From: Ascoidea tarda (nom. inval.)
Lineage: Eukaryota > Ascomycota > Saccharomycetes > Ascoideales > Ascoideaceae
Assembly: GCA_030560485.1 (NCBI GenBank)
Contig: JAKTTS010000020.1
Coordinates: forward strand, 1-64,000
Direction of reading: 5' to 3'
Length of the DNA: 64,000 nt
Within the stretch, counting starts at the first letter, position 1. Each line of letters begins with the position of its first letter. The notes beneath the pieces were generated by a model, which was not told the origin of the DNA, made no database searches, and was given only the letters and a program-made list of their open reading frames with translations. Shown here in pieces: positions 42,548 through 52,447 of this stretch. Both the position numbers and the translations under genes were made by a program.

Positions 42548-43909
42548 CTATATCGAATTGTCCAAGATTGTTTTTTCTCTATATATTTGATACCAGTTCA
42601 GAGAGCTTTTTCTGAGAAGCTTTTCCTTGAACTCGACTGAGTCCTTGAAGAACTGTTGGTGTATCGAATATCTTTGGGCCCTTATTTGATTCTCCACACA
42701 TTCGAGTTCGTATTTGGTTCTTTTATGGACCAAGTTGATTTTTTGGTTTCTATCTTTTTCAATTTTTTCGTACATTATTCTTAGTGAAGGATGGGATCCA
42801 TTTATACACATTTCAATCTCGCTTTTATATCTGGATAGTTTGTCCTCATACAAACGATCTTTTAGCTTAGCAAAGTGGATTTCAATATCTTTAAGTGACT
42901 CAATTGCTTCTTGACGAAACTTGATTAGTTCCTGTTTTTCCCTTTCTTTTATTTCCTCTTCAGTTAGTTCTTTCTCAATTTGTATATTTTCTTCTTTTTC
43001 GTTCTCTTTGTTATTTTTTTCTGGTAGATTTTCTATCTGATTATTTTTTGGAGTATCTTCTTCAGTGCTATTTTTGGGATTGTCCTTGATTTTTTCTTGT
43101 TTTGAGTTGTTTTTACTATCTGAAATTGAATCATTTATTGTTTTTTCGATAAGGTTATTTATCAGTAGGTTATTAATAGCACTGGAGTCATTTGATAATT
43201 CTTTTGTGTTACAATTGTCTTTATCATGATGTATTTCCATTCTATGATTTTCATTATTATTGTTACTATTGGAGTTATTTTCAATCTTGGTTTCATTTTC
43301 ATTTTCAACTTTGTTTCCATTCTCACTATGGTTTTTATCCCCACATTGCTTATTTTCATGATTATTTTCTTCAATAGGGCTACCCTTATCAGTGCTTTTA
43401 TTATCTTTAGAGGAGTCCTTATCAAACACAGTTATTGAGGATATTTTTTCTATTTTTTCCTCATTATTATTTATTTGATTAATGTCTTCCATTTCTTCAT
43501 CCGAATTTTTTATACCATTATTTTCTTTGTCTTTACTAATATCATTATCTTGAAGGATGTTCTGATCGCTTATATCGCCAGATTCTTGTTTTATAGGATC
43601 GATTTGAATTTGAATCTCATCTGTATTTTGATTAAAATTTTCGTTATTTGATAAAATAGAATTAGATATCGCCTTAGAAGAGCCAGTGGTATTAGAAGAG
43701 GAGTTGTTTAAAAGAACACTTAAACTTTTACTGTCTCTGTTGCTATTATCCCCATCATTATTTGAGCTGTTAGAAAAACTTGTTAGGACAGTATCTTCGG
43801 TCATCACTATAGAGTTTGAATTTGAATTTGAATTGAAAACAGAAGTAGAATGTGAGGCAGAATGAGAGTGAGAGCACGAATGCGAAGTAAAAAACGAAGA
43901 GTTCTCCAT
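42548..43909 (-). CDS. DEP1: Dep1-like subunit of the Rpd3L histone deacetylase complex
   Basis: Dep1 is a scaffold subunit of the large Rpd3 histone deacetylase complex in the nucleus. I use the ATG at 43909 (MENSSFFTSHSC), giving 453 residues; the frame upstream has only a TTG. The first 310 residues are acidic and rich in Asn, Ser, Asp and Glu. Residues about 320-453 form the Sds3-like/Dep1 domain: EAIESLKDIEIHFAKLKDRL, CINGSHPSLR, IHQQFFKDSVEFKEKLL and NWYQIYREKTILD, closely resembling S. cerevisiae Dep1. The protein stops right after this domain, whereas S. cerevisiae Dep1 carries a further tail, so it appears C-terminally shorter. Sds3 itself is the alternative, but the match to the Dep1 block is better. 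Confidence 0.8.
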   Translation of the reverse strand: MENSSFFTSHSCSHSHSASHSTSVFNSNSNSNSIVMTEDTVLTSFSNSSNNDGDNSNRDSKSLSVLLNNSSSNTTGSSKAISNSILSNNENFNQNTDEIQIQIDPIKQESGDISDQNILQDNDISKDKENNGIKNSDEEMEDINQINNNEEKIEKISSITVFDKDSSKDNKSTDKGSPIEENNHENKQCGDKNHSENGNKVENENETKIENNSNSNNNNENHRMEIHHDKDNCNTKELSNDSSAINNLLINNLIEKTINDSISDSKNNSKQEKIKDNPKNSTEEDTPKNNQIENLPEKNNKENEKEENIQIEKELTEEEIKEREKQELIKFRQEAIESLKDIEIHFAKLKDRLYEDKLSRYKSEIEMCINGSHPSLRIMYEKIEKDRNQKINLVHKRTKYELECVENQIRAQRYSIHQQFFKDSVEFKEKLLRKSSLNWYQIYREKTILDNSI

Positions 43910-44440
43910 TGTCTTAACAGCCAACAAAACCAAATAATCAACCAACGTTTAAAATAAAATATGAGATAAAAATTACAAAATATAACATGCAAAATACAGT
44001 GAATAAAACAATCTGAGTTCAGTGTCTGTCCGCCCTTCAAAAAAGGGATTATATGAGTATTACGTAAAAAGTCTTTACATCACGTGAAATTTTGTAATTA
44101 TAGACAATTTTGTAATTAATGGGTTTTACGTAATCGCCCTGGTCTTATTTTGTCCTGTGATTTTTGTCCTGTGATTTTTGTCCTGTAATAATCATTTTCA
44201 CATCGTTTTTAGATTGTAAGAAATGTTTCGTGAATTAAATACATGTTGAAGAATATTAAGTGAAAGGACTATAGAAATTAAACAAAAATAAACAAAAATA
44301 AAAACAGAAAATTTTATCCTCTCCTTTTGGAGAACACCATTTTAAAAAAGAATATTAATGACGCCTTAAATGTTGAATTTAAGAACAAAACATAAAAAAG
44401 AATTGAAAAAAAGCAAAATTCGAAAATGAATTGGTTTTGA
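43910..44440 (-). promoter_or_regulatory. DEP1 upstream region with E-box
   Basis: ATCACGTGA (44079-44087) is a Cbf1-type site about 170 bases upstream of DEP1. Two copies of a TTTTGTAATTA element (about 44091-44119) and three GTCCTGTGATTTTT-like units (about 44153-44187) follow. The right half is the 3' flank of ADE3. No gene seen. Confidence 0.5.
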
Positions 44441-47275
44441 TTAAAATAAACCAAAAATTTCACCATCTTCGTTAACTTCCACATTCATGAACCCACAATG
44501 AGTTGGTAATCCAGGAATTGTCTGGATTTCAGCAGCTAAGGCATACAAATAACCTGCACCAATACTGGCTCTGACATCTCTTATTGGAAATGTAAATCCA
44601 GTAGGAACACCCTTTAAGTTGGCATCATGAGAAAGAGAGTACTGAGTTTTAGCAATGCAAATTGGCAACTTACCAAACCCTTGCTGAGTGTATAAATCTA
44701 TCTTCTTTTGGGCTTCCAGTAAAAATTCTACCTTACTTGCACCATACATGACTTTTGCAATTTTGGAAATTTTTTCATCAACAGAATCATCAACTGAATA
44801 AAGAAAATTGAAATCCTTTGGTGAGTTGGATGCTTCAATAACACCCCTTGCTAAATCTACTGCTCCTTTACCACCTTCTTCCCAATGGTTAGAAACAATA
44901 GCGTCAACTGCTCCGGCTTTAATTGAGGCTTGACGAATGACTTCATGCTCTTTATCAGTATCTGATGTCATCTTATTAATGGCAACAATAACTGGTAAAC
45001 CATATTCTTTAGCGTTAGAAATATGTTTAGCTAAGTTGGCACATCCCTTTTGTAATAATTCAATGTTTTCTTGAGTGTATTCTTGTGCCAATGGTGATCC
45101 AGCTTTAATATCTGGACCACCACCATGAACTTTTAATGCTCTAACAGTAGCAACAATGATAACAACATCTGGTTCTAAACCAGAGGATCTGCATTTAATA
45201 TTGATAAATCTTTCACCACCCATAGTAAAATCAAAACCCGCCTCAGTGATGACATAGCCTTGTTGTTCTTTGATTTCCTCTTCTGATAAAGTTGAATCAA
45301 CGCCAGCTAATTTTAAAGCAATTTTATCTGATAAAACTGAGTTTGCACCGATTGAAATATTAGCAAAAGGACCAGCATGAATAAAAACTGGCGTTCCTTC
45401 CAATGTTTGCATAATGGTTGGTTTGATTGCATCAACTAATAAAGCAGTTAAAGCTCCAGCAGCACCAATATCCTCACAAGTCACCGGAAAACCTGCTTTT
45501 GATGAAGCAACAACAATTTTTCCCAATCTTTCTCTTAAGTCTTCTAACGAATTTGCTAATGCTAAAATTGCCATACATTCTGATGCAACTGAAATATCAA
45601 ATCCAGTTTTCCTTGTCATACCTCTTTCGGTTGAAGCTTCACCGATTGTGATACCTCGAAGAAATCTATCGTTGCAATCAACTACTCTTCTCCAGGTGAT
45701 TGAATCTGAGTCGATATCTAATCTAACAAACTTCGAGATTTCTTCTGGAGTCAAGTCATTTGGATCAGTTTTATTGATTCCTAATTTCTTTAATCTTCTT
45801 AACATGGATTTAGTGAAAGATCTCTTTCCCTTTTTAGTAGGAACTAATCTTCTATATAAAGCAGGATCTTTTTGAGTATTTTCGTGAAAGATTCTTGTAT
45901 CAATTGCGGCAGCTAATAAATTATTAGCCATTGAAATTGCATGAATATCACCAGTAAGATGCATATTGAATTCGTCCATTGGAATAACTTGAGAATAGCC
46001 GCCACCTGCAGCACCACCTTTAATACCAAAAGTTGGACCCATTGAAGGTTGACGAACATTTGCAAATACAGTTTTGTTTAAATGAGCACCCAAAGCTTGA
46101 GCTAAACCGACAGTGGTAGTTGATTTACCCTCACCTAATGGAGTTGGCGTGATTCCGGTGACTAAAATGTATTTACCATTTTTTTTATTCGCAAGACGAT
46201 CTAATATGGATAATTTAATTTTGGCTTTAGTTGAGCCGTAGGGTTCAAGTTCAGAGGAAAGAATTCCAGATTCTTTAGCAATCTGAGTAATTTTTTTAGG
46301 CTTTTGAGCCCTTGAAATTTCAAAATCAGATGGAACAGGTTTTAATAGGTTCAATCTTAATGGAGTAAAATCTGGTTTTGAAAATGAATAACCTAACTCA
46401 TTAAATCTTTTAGCAGAGATAAGGACATTTTCTAATAACATGGCAACAGTCATTGGACCAACACCACCTGGTACTGGGGTAATTTTTGAGGCGACTTGAG
46501 AAGCTGATTCAAAATCAACATCACCAACCATTCTTGAACCAGATTTTTTAGTTGAATCAGGAATGAAATTAGTGCCGACATCAATGACAATGACATCTTT
46601 TTTCAAGGAATCAGCTTTAACGAAATTCGGCCTACCAATGGCTGAGACCACGATATCAGCATTTTTAAGGAAAAAATCTATATTTTTAGATTTTGAATGT
46701 AAAGTGGTAACAGTTGCATCAGCGTTTCTTAAAAGATTGGACATGGGTGACCCAACTATGTCTGATCTACCTAAAACAACGCAGTTTTTACCAATCAAGT
46801 CTACATTTGATTCAGATAATAATTTCATAATTCCCTTTGGAGTAGCAGGTAAGAATAGAGGATCGCCATTTTTCTTTGAGATTTCACCGATATTTTCGGT
46901 TCCAAATCCATCAACATCTTTTTTATTGTCGACAGCAGAGGTGATTAATTTTTCATCAATGTGATTTGGTAATGGTAACTGAACGATCAAGCCGTGGATT
47001 TTTGGATTATTGTTCAAGATCTCAATTTGGGTTAGGATTTCATCATTAGTCACAGTATCAGGCAAATTTAATAAACCGCATTCAATACCAGACTCCTTTG
47101 CAGCTTTTAATTTCATTCTAACATAAGTGGAGGAATCTGGTCTTGCACCAACCTGAATGATTGTGAATGAAGGGTTGAAAATTGGAACTTTTGATTTGAT
47201 TGAAATAATTTCATTTTTAATATTTGAGCGAACACTGGCAGCAATAGCCTTGCCATCAATTATTTCAGCAACCAT
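44441..47275 (-). CDS. ADE3: C1-tetrahydrofolate synthase, cytosolic trifunctional enzyme
   Basis: It interconverts one-carbon folates (dehydrogenase, cyclohydrolase, formyl-THF synthetase) and supplies purine synthesis. The 944 residues match S. cerevisiae Ade3 (946) almost end to end. The N-terminal dehydrogenase/cyclohydrolase domain (about 1-300) has the catalytic Tyr51 and Lys55 in YVRMKLKAAK, and the QLPLP and PVPGGVGPMT motifs. The synthetase domain (about 320-944) has the ATP loop TPTPLGEGKSTTT (about 374-388) and ends in GLF. It starts directly at MVAEIIDGKAIA with no mitochondrial presequence, so it is the cytosolic form rather than MIS1. Its single in-frame CTG (residue 853) lies at a variable position. 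The promoter carries PAC and RRPE motifs. Confidence 0.96.
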   Translation of the reverse strand: MVAEIIDGKAIAASVRSNIKNEIISIKSKVPIFNPSFTIIQVGARPDSSTYVRMKLKAAKESGIECGLLNLPDTVTNDEILTQIEILNNNPKIHGLIVQLPLPNHIDEKLITSAVDNKKDVDGFGTENIGEISKKNGDPLFLPATPKGIMKLLSESNVDLIGKNCVVLGRSDIVGSPMSNLLRNADATVTTLHSKSKNIDFFLKNADIVVSAIGRPNFVKADSLKKDVIVIDVGTNFIPDSTKKSGSRMVGDVDFESASQVASKITPVPGGVGPMTVAMLLENVLISAKRFNELGYSFSKPDFTPLRLNLLKPVPSDFEISRAQKPKKITQIAKESGILSSELEPYGSTKAKIKLSILDRLANKKNGKYILVTGITPTPLGEGKSTTTVGLAQALGAHLNKTVFANVRQPSMGPTFGIKGGAAGGGYSQVIPMDEFNMHLTGDIHAISMANNLLAAAIDTRIFHENTQKDPALYRRLVPTKKGKRSFTKSMLRRLKKLGINKTDPNDLTPEEISKFVRLDIDSDSITWRRVVDCNDRFLRGITIGEASTERGMTRKTGFDISVASECMAILALANSLEDLRERLGKIVVASSKAGFPVTCEDIGAAGALTALLVDAIKPTIMQTLEGTPVFIHAGPFANISIGANSVLSDKIALKLAGVDSTLSEEEIKEQQGYVITEAGFDFTMGGERFINIKCRSSGLEPDVVIIVATVRALKVHGGGPDIKAGSPLAQEYTQENIELLQKGCANLAKHISNAKEYGLPVIVAINKMTSDTDKEHEVIRQASIKAGAVDAIVSNHWEEGGKGAVDLARGVIEASNSPKDFNFLYSVDDSVDEKISKIAKVMYGASKVEFLLEAQKKIDLYTQQGFGKLPICIAKTQYSLSHDANLKGVPTGFTFPIRDVRASIGAGYLYALAAEIQTIPGLPTHCGFMNVEVNEDGEIFGLF

Positions 47276-47756
47276 GATCCAAACTAGAAGATTACGGAAT
47301 TAAAGCAAATAAAAACAGTAAAAAGTAAAAAGAAAGAGAAAAAAAAGGGAAACAAGTAGGAGGATCAATGGTTATCTAATAGAAAGTCAGACAATAACCA
47401 TATGAAAATTTAATGGTTATCGTCTCAACAATTTTCATCGCCCAAACAGACAACTTCCGAAAGCTTAACCAAACCTAGCGATGAGAGACGGAAATCGGGC
47501 CGATGCAGGGCCAGAGATGTTTTGCTTATTCTGCTTCTTTTAGTGCTACAACAGTTGGAATTGCAAGTATGGCATAAATGTCGTGTATTTATCAGAAAAA
47601 AAACAATATTATCAATAAGTGTGTGTATGGTGGGCGTGTTTCTATAAAAATTAGGGTATATGGTGTCTCGAAAATGTAGAAAACAAGGGATATCAACATT
47701 GTATAGAGCAGACTAGTAATTGGTATATAGTCGATAAATATAGTTGTTTCTAATAA
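47276..47756 (-). promoter_or_regulatory. ADE3 promoter with PAC and RRPE motifs
   Basis: A perfect PAC motif GCGATGAG lies at 47478-47485, a 7-base PAC-like core on the other strand at 47435-47441 (TCATCGC), and an RRPE-like TGAAAATTTA at 47403-47412, all within about 210 bases of the ADE3 ATG. PAC and RRPE mark ribosome-biogenesis genes in yeasts. No gene seen. Confidence 0.6.
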
Positions 47757-47924
47757 CTATTTATCTTCGTTCAAAGTTTTGGGGTCAACAGTGGAGAATT
47801 CAGTAAAAGCCTTAATTTTATGAGGATCTTCAGGAAGGAAAATACCAGGCTCTCCCAAAGTGTGTTGCTTACCTTCACTTGATGGCATAACAGTAGTGGA
47901 TACTTTCTTTGAGTCTTTTGTCAT
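47757..47924 (-). CDS. Possible small protein, 55 residues, unrecognised
   Basis: An ATG at 47924 opens 55 codons. The frame extends upstream to an in-frame TGA but only from a GTG. The composition (SSEGKQHTLGEPGIFLPEDP, then DPKTLNEDK) is rich in Gly, Pro, Glu and Asp, unlike the Ile/Phe/Lys strings of random frames in this AT-rich DNA, which suggests a real gene. It has no hydrophobic segment and no motif I know. It sits between the ADE3 promoter and the tRNA-Val gene. A small upstream exon is possible but I could not find convincing splice sites. Confidence 0.45.
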   Translation of the reverse strand: MTKDSKKVSTTVMPSSEGKQHTLGEPGIFLPEDPHKIKAFTEFSTVDPKTLNEDK

Positions 47925-48161
47925 TTCAGAGATCAATTTGGTTGAAAATTTGCAGATATATCTATAAATCAATTTAAACACAGATCAGATAGCGATAGAA
48001 CAAAAAACAAACGAGAAAGACTCCAAGTCGCTACAAAAAAGATATTTATAGGAAGGCAATTCAGAAGGCAAAATGAGGTTCGAATAATAGCAATCGTAAT
48101 ACAACTGATGACAACACTTAGCATATAAAAATTTTTTGCACAACTTAGAAACACAAGAGAT

Positions 48162-48235
48162 GGTTTTGTGGTCTAGTCGGTTATGGCATCTGCTTAACAC
48201 GCAGAACGTCCCCAGTTCGATCCTGGGCAAAATCA
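48162..48235 (+). tRNA. tRNA-Val (anticodon AAC)
   Basis: A 74-base cloverleaf. The acceptor stem GGTTTTG pairs with CAAAATC, followed by discriminator A. The anticodon arm TCTGC-TTAACAC-GCAGA gives anticodon AAC. The T-arm CCCAG-TTCGATC-CTGGG contains the B box. There is no intron. It is nearly identical to the S. cerevisiae tRNA-Val(AAC). A T-run (48236-48240) follows directly as the pol III terminator. Confidence 0.97.
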
Positions 48236-48240
48236 TTTTT
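48236..48240 (+). terminator. Pol III terminator of tRNA-Val
   Basis: Five T residues directly after the tRNA discriminator base. Confidence 0.85.
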
Positions 48241-48401
48241 CTACATTTTTATTCAATATTTTTCACTATTCAAAGTACACAGTTTAATCTATCACATCAC
48301 ACTTACAGTTGTTTTTTATTTTGAATATCTTACTTAAATTTGAGGAACAATTAAAGATAGACTTTTATTGGCCGCTGAATAAATATATAATTATCAACTA
48401 T

Positions 48402-49625
48402 CTATGCAACTCTTTCAGTACCACTCAATCTAACAGCAGCACCATATTTTTGTAGTTTTGTTAATAATGCGTCTCCTTGTTTAATCAATAGTTGATACTG
48501 AGCATTCTTATTGTCGGGTCTATTCGTCTCGACAATTCCATTAACCCTATCAATAACACAATTGACCTTATTATTTTGAATGAATTTACATAAATCGTTA
48601 TCAAGAAACTCAATACTGACCCCAAATTGATCTGCCATTGATTTTAATGACAAAGACTTGTAACTTTCCAATAATTGAGAATAGGCTTTTCTTCTCATCT
48701 CTCTTAAATAATATGATGCGTGTCTTGATAAATACTTTGAGGGAACCAAGACTTCATCGTTAACCTCAGAAAGATACTTAAAAAATTTGGAATATTCACA
48801 GTTATAGAGTGAATTAGTTAAATTTATAATTGGTAACAATCCTGGAGATGATGATTTCAATGATAAAATTTCCGATGACTCAACAATCTTGCTCTTGAGA
48901 GTTTTTCTATCCAATGATACGACTCCTGATATTGATGCAAATTGAGCAATTTGTTCATAGCTTGATATCTCACTCGATGTAAATGTTGTTAAGGAATCAA
49001 TTAATAATGATGAAGCTTCACTGAAATTTCTAATTGACATCAAATAAATTCCCTTGTAGGTTTTAAAACGATTTCTGCGTTCCCAATCTCCTCCTTTATC
49101 GATCAATGAACTAGTTTCTTCTAATATCTTTTTAATAAATATTAAATCGTCGAAAAAAAAACCAATTCTGGAAATTGTTAATAATATATCAATTTTAGAT
49201 CCCGTTGATGGCGTTAACTCAAATGCTTTTCTTAATGTAATAACTGCATTCTCTCTATCTCCAATCTTAGCATAATATTCTCCTAATTCTGTATATCCCT
49301 TAACAATTTCTAATTCGCCTTCATCGTCATTTTCCGCTTCTTTTATCTTATCTTTAATTGTTGCAATTTCCTTTTCATTATCCAATTTTATTGATTTATA
49401 TAATTCTTCGTTCCATGGAAAAACAGATTTATCCTTTGTAAAACAATCATTGTGAAGATAGTAATAATATGGCCCTAATCTTTCCTTTTCGATCTCACTT
49501 AATAAATATTCCAATGCCTTTGGGTGGCGAGACGAAAGAGCTGGGTTTTTCAATAAAAAAACAGATTGAGATAAATCAAAATCTGGAATTTTGGCAACGT
49601 CATTATTTAAATTGTTATTAGACAT
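48402..49625 (-). CDS. RPN7: 26S proteasome regulatory subunit Rpn7
   Basis: A lid subunit of the 19S regulatory particle, needed for lid assembly. The 407 residues align well with S. cerevisiae Rpn7 (429). The N-terminal part is helical with TPR-like repeats (GDRENAVITLRKAFE). GGDWERRNRFKTYKGIYLM is the hallmark segment. The PCI domain (about 220-380) carries LRHASYYLREMRRKAYSQLLESYKSLSLKSMADQFGVS in shortened view, and the end CVIDRVNGIVETNRPDNKNAQ then QKYGAAVRLSG is strongly conserved. The ATG start is the only reasonable one. An ATCACGTGA-type E-box (49764-49772) lies about 140 bases upstream; I saw no Rpn4 (GGTGGCAAA) site. I found no CTG codon. Confidence 0.96.
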   Translation of the reverse strand: MSNNNLNNDVAKIPDFDLSQSVFLLKNPALSSRHPKALEYLLSEIEKERLGPYYYYLHNDCFTKDKSVFPWNEELYKSIKLDNEKEIATIKDKIKEAENDDEGELEIVKGYTELGEYYAKIGDRENAVITLRKAFELTPSTGSKIDILLTISRIGFFFDDLIFIKKILEETSSLIDKGGDWERRNRFKTYKGIYLMSIRNFSEASSLLIDSLTTFTSSEISSYEQIAQFASISGVVSLDRKTLKSKIVESSEILSLKSSSPGLLPIINLTNSLYNCEYSKFFKYLSEVNDEVLVPSKYLSRHASYYLREMRRKAYSQLLESYKSLSLKSMADQFGVSIEFLDNDLCKFIQNNKVNCVIDRVNGIVETNRPDNKNAQYQLLIKQGDALLTKLQKYGAAVRLSGTERVA

Positions 49626-50011
49626 TGAAAATAAGAGCCTATGGTAATAAAATTGTAATTATGCCAATTTTGTTGATAAAGAATTGAGTTGGCCTTTTAA
49701 CTACAAATCTATGAATCAACTCAACTGAAGCTTATATTTCACCTTTTCAAAAGAAATTTCTAAATCACGTGAAGAAATAATGAATAATCTCAGCATATTT
49801 TTACGGTTTCTAGTGCTTTTTAATTCGAATTAATGATAAAATATACAAAAATAATGTTCATTTAAATATAAGTTAAAAAAAGGAAAAAAAATTATTAATT
49901 TTTCTACAAATAGCCAAAGAACTCCCTAAACACTTATTACTTTTGACATACTTTAACAAAAAATTTCAAATACTTTGCTTTCTAAAATTAAAAGATAAAT
50001 TTAGCTCAGAA
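49626..50011 (-). promoter_or_regulatory. RPN7 upstream region
   Basis: AT-rich, with CACGTG at 49766-49771 as the only clear motif. The right part is the 3' flank of YND1. Confidence 0.45.
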
Positions 50012-52447
50012 TTATATTTTTTTTTCATTATTATTACTATTTTCTTCCAAAATTACCTGATTTTCATTTCCATTTTCATTTCCATTCAGATTTATATGGA
50101 TATTAGCATTACTCGTGCGAGACCTCAATTGTGGAAAATGCGAATTTGTTGGCAGATTATTTAATGTTATACTGGTTTCATTTGTATTCTCAATCAGACT
50201 GAAAGACATTGACTTGTCATTTAGATCACCATTTTTATTCTTATTATTATGATTATCATCCTGGTCATTGTCATTGATGTCCACATTGTATAAGCTAGAA
50301 GAAGAACCACCTGTAGTAAATAAAACATTTGATTTACCATTATCAGATTTTTGAGTCAACGGGGTCGGTGGTTCTATTTCAACATTTATTCCAGCAGAAT
50401 TACTATTTATCAAATTTGTATTCAAATTTAAATTTAAATTATTTCTATTTCCTAATGACTGAAATTCAAAATTAGAGTTGAAATATGATTTTGAATTATT
50501 TAAAAATCCATTATTTCCATTTACCGAGTTAAATCCATTGTTAATACTGTAAACTGATGTTGAGCTGCTATTTGAAAAACTTCTATAAAACGATGAGTTT
50601 GGCACTTTGTTCATTCTTGGAGTAGTAGCTGATCTTTTCATAGAAAATAAATTTCCTCCTTCAATATCTGTAAATGCGTTATCGAGTTCAAACCCGCTAT
50701 TAATTGAGACAGTTTTTTTGAAGTGTCTTCTTGCCAATATCTTTTTAAGTAATCTTTCAACAAAATTCAATATTTTATCCACAATATAGTTAAATTTTTT
50801 AAAAATTCTAAAATTTAAGCCACTTTTAATAAAAATTGAATTCAAAAATTTATTACCCCCATTAGCTCTAGTGCTGATTAAAACCATAATTATTCCGAAT
50901 ATGATAAATATTAAAAAAAAATAAGAAAAAAAATTAAGAAAAGAAGAAAAAATTGGTGTAGTCTGTTCAAAATTTGTATTAATTGATAAATCAATCCCAC
51001 CAGGTAAAAAATTTCTATTATCATCAAATTCACTAGGTAGAATTCCCACAATTTGTTTTTCATTTGGGTTATGTTTTGAGAGTGGAACTTGACTTGAGGC
51101 ATATAATAATATTTTACCTAAGGTCCAAGAAAGCTCAGCACCTGCAATTGTTCCAGCACTTTGAAATATATTTTCAGTTTCTTTTCCCTTACCGTTTTTA
51201 TTAATTGATTTTGAATCAATATCGATTCTGGGTAGATTGAAACCTTCGTGTAATATATTAACAACCCAACCACATTTAAAACAAGAATCCTTTAAATAAT
51301 CAATTGGAATATCATTATAAAGGCCATTTTCATTATTTTGTTCAATAGTCTTCCAATCAGTTTCACAAAATTCTTTTACTTTTTCATTAAATTTCAAAAA
51401 ATTATATTGACCACCCATTTGGAAAATGTCATTAGTATTATACCAATATTCAGAAATCCCAATAAATTTATCTTTTTCATAATTAATTTCCGGTACATGA
51501 ACACCATTAAAAAGACATGGTTCATCAATACATGGTAGGTTTTTCAATAATAAAGGATATTGAATTCTAATGCACATTTCGTAATCACCAATTCCTCTAA
51601 TTTTATGAGTCTTTTTGTCCATGGATGAATAAAAATCAAAATCTAACCCCTTTTGCAGACATGGGTCATTTATTATATCATTATCATTAGATGTTAAATC
51701 ATCTAATAGTATCAAAGAGATTAGCTGATTGAGATACCTTTTTCTGGCCTGGTCGGCACCAAAACCTAACCATGTAGAAACAAATATATTCCATTGTTGC
51801 AAGTCCCCATTAATATTTCTTAAAAAAACTTTAGATAAGTCGTCTTTATGATTTATCAAATCTGAAGCATTTGAAGGAACAAAAGCAATTTGAGTTGAAG
51901 CACCACCCATATCCATAAACCCATAAGAGAAATGGCTTTTATTCAATGAATTGTAATTATTGAAATTACTTAATAAGTAATTTAAACCAATCCATCCATA
52001 AATGCCTTCTTGTTCACCATTAATAATTTGAATTTGTTCTTGACAGTTCGTGACCAAAAAATCAGATTTTTCTTTTAAACTTTTGCAGACAGTTTTCAAT
52101 ATTTTTAATTGAGACTTTTCAGGTAATAATCTCATACCAGCAGTAGCTTGTAGAAAAATTGGTGTTTCTGGGATTTTTTCCTTTGGAATCTTAGATTCAG
52201 CAAATTTAATTAAACTTTTAAGGTGTTTTGACCATATTTTCTTATAGTTGTTGTTAAAAGTTGACAAGCCTGGGGAGGTTTTTTTATTCCAGTCAGACTC
52301 TTGAACAACCTGAGGTATAGAGGAAAGAATGTTTTCATTAATAGAGTGTATTTTAGTATATAATGGATCTTCCCATTTAAATATCTGCAATCTTGATCCT
52401 GAAGAGCCAGAATCTATCACTATGCCATATCTGTCATAATTTGACAT
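50012..52447 (-). CDS. YND1: Golgi apyrase (nucleoside di/triphosphatase)
   Basis: It hydrolyses nucleoside di- and triphosphates in the Golgi lumen, supporting glycosylation by clearing the GDP/UDP made by sugar transfer. The apyrase conserved regions are visible: VIDSGSSGSR (10-19), ATAGMR (101-106), GEQEGIYGWIGLNYLL (144-159) and DMGGASTQIAF (179-189). A single transmembrane segment lies at about 500-522 (FFSYFFLIFIIFGIIMVLIS) and a cytosolic tail follows. There is no signal peptide before the catalytic domain, as in Ynd1 and unlike Gda1. At 811 residues it is longer than S. cerevisiae Ynd1 (630) owing to an Asn-rich tail. It has at least four CTG codons, three in the tail and one at residue 264 in NDPCLQKG. 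Confidence 0.92.
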   Translation of the reverse strand: MSNYDRYGIVIDSGSSGSRLQIFKWEDPLYTKIHSINENILSSIPQVVQESDWNKKTSPGLSTFNNNYKKIWSKHLKSLIKFAESKIPKEKIPETPIFLQATAGMRLLPEKSQLKILKTVCKSLKEKSDFLVTNCQEQIQIINGEQEGIYGWIGLNYLLSNFNNYNSLNKSHFSYGFMDMGGASTQIAFVPSNASDLINHKDDLSKVFLRNINGDLQQWNIFVSTWLGFGADQARKRYLNQLISLILLDDLTSNDNDIINDPCLQKGLDFDFYSSMDKKTHKIRGIGDYEMCIRIQYPLLLKNLPCIDEPCLFNGVHVPEINYEKDKFIGISEYWYNTNDIFQMGGQYNFLKFNEKVKEFCETDWKTIEQNNENGLYNDIPIDYLKDSCFKCGWVVNILHEGFNLPRIDIDSKSINKNGKGKETENIFQSAGTIAGAELSWTLGKILLYASSQVPLSKHNPNEKQIVGILPSEFDDNRNFLPGGIDLSINTNFEQTTPIFSSFLNFFSYFFLIFIIFGIIMVLISTRANGGNKFLNSIFIKSGLNFRIFKKFNYIVDKILNFVERLLKKILARRHFKKTVSINSGFELDNAFTDIEGGNLFSMKRSATTPRMNKVPNSSFYRSFSNSSSTSVYSINNGFNSVNGNNGFLNNSKSYFNSNFEFQSLGNRNNLNLNLNTNLINSNSAGINVEIEPPTPLTQKSDNGKSNVLFTTGGSSSSLYNVDINDNDQDDNHNNKNKNGDLNDKSMSFSLIENTNETSITLNNLPTNSHFPQLRSRTSNANIHINLNGNENGNENQVILEENSNNNEKKI

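Noticed and set aside
44079-44120. ATCACGTG followed by AT-rich DNA, resembling CDEI-CDEII of a point centromere
   Set aside because: No CDEIII-like TCCGAA block follows; a Cbf1-type promoter site upstream of DEP1 explains it.
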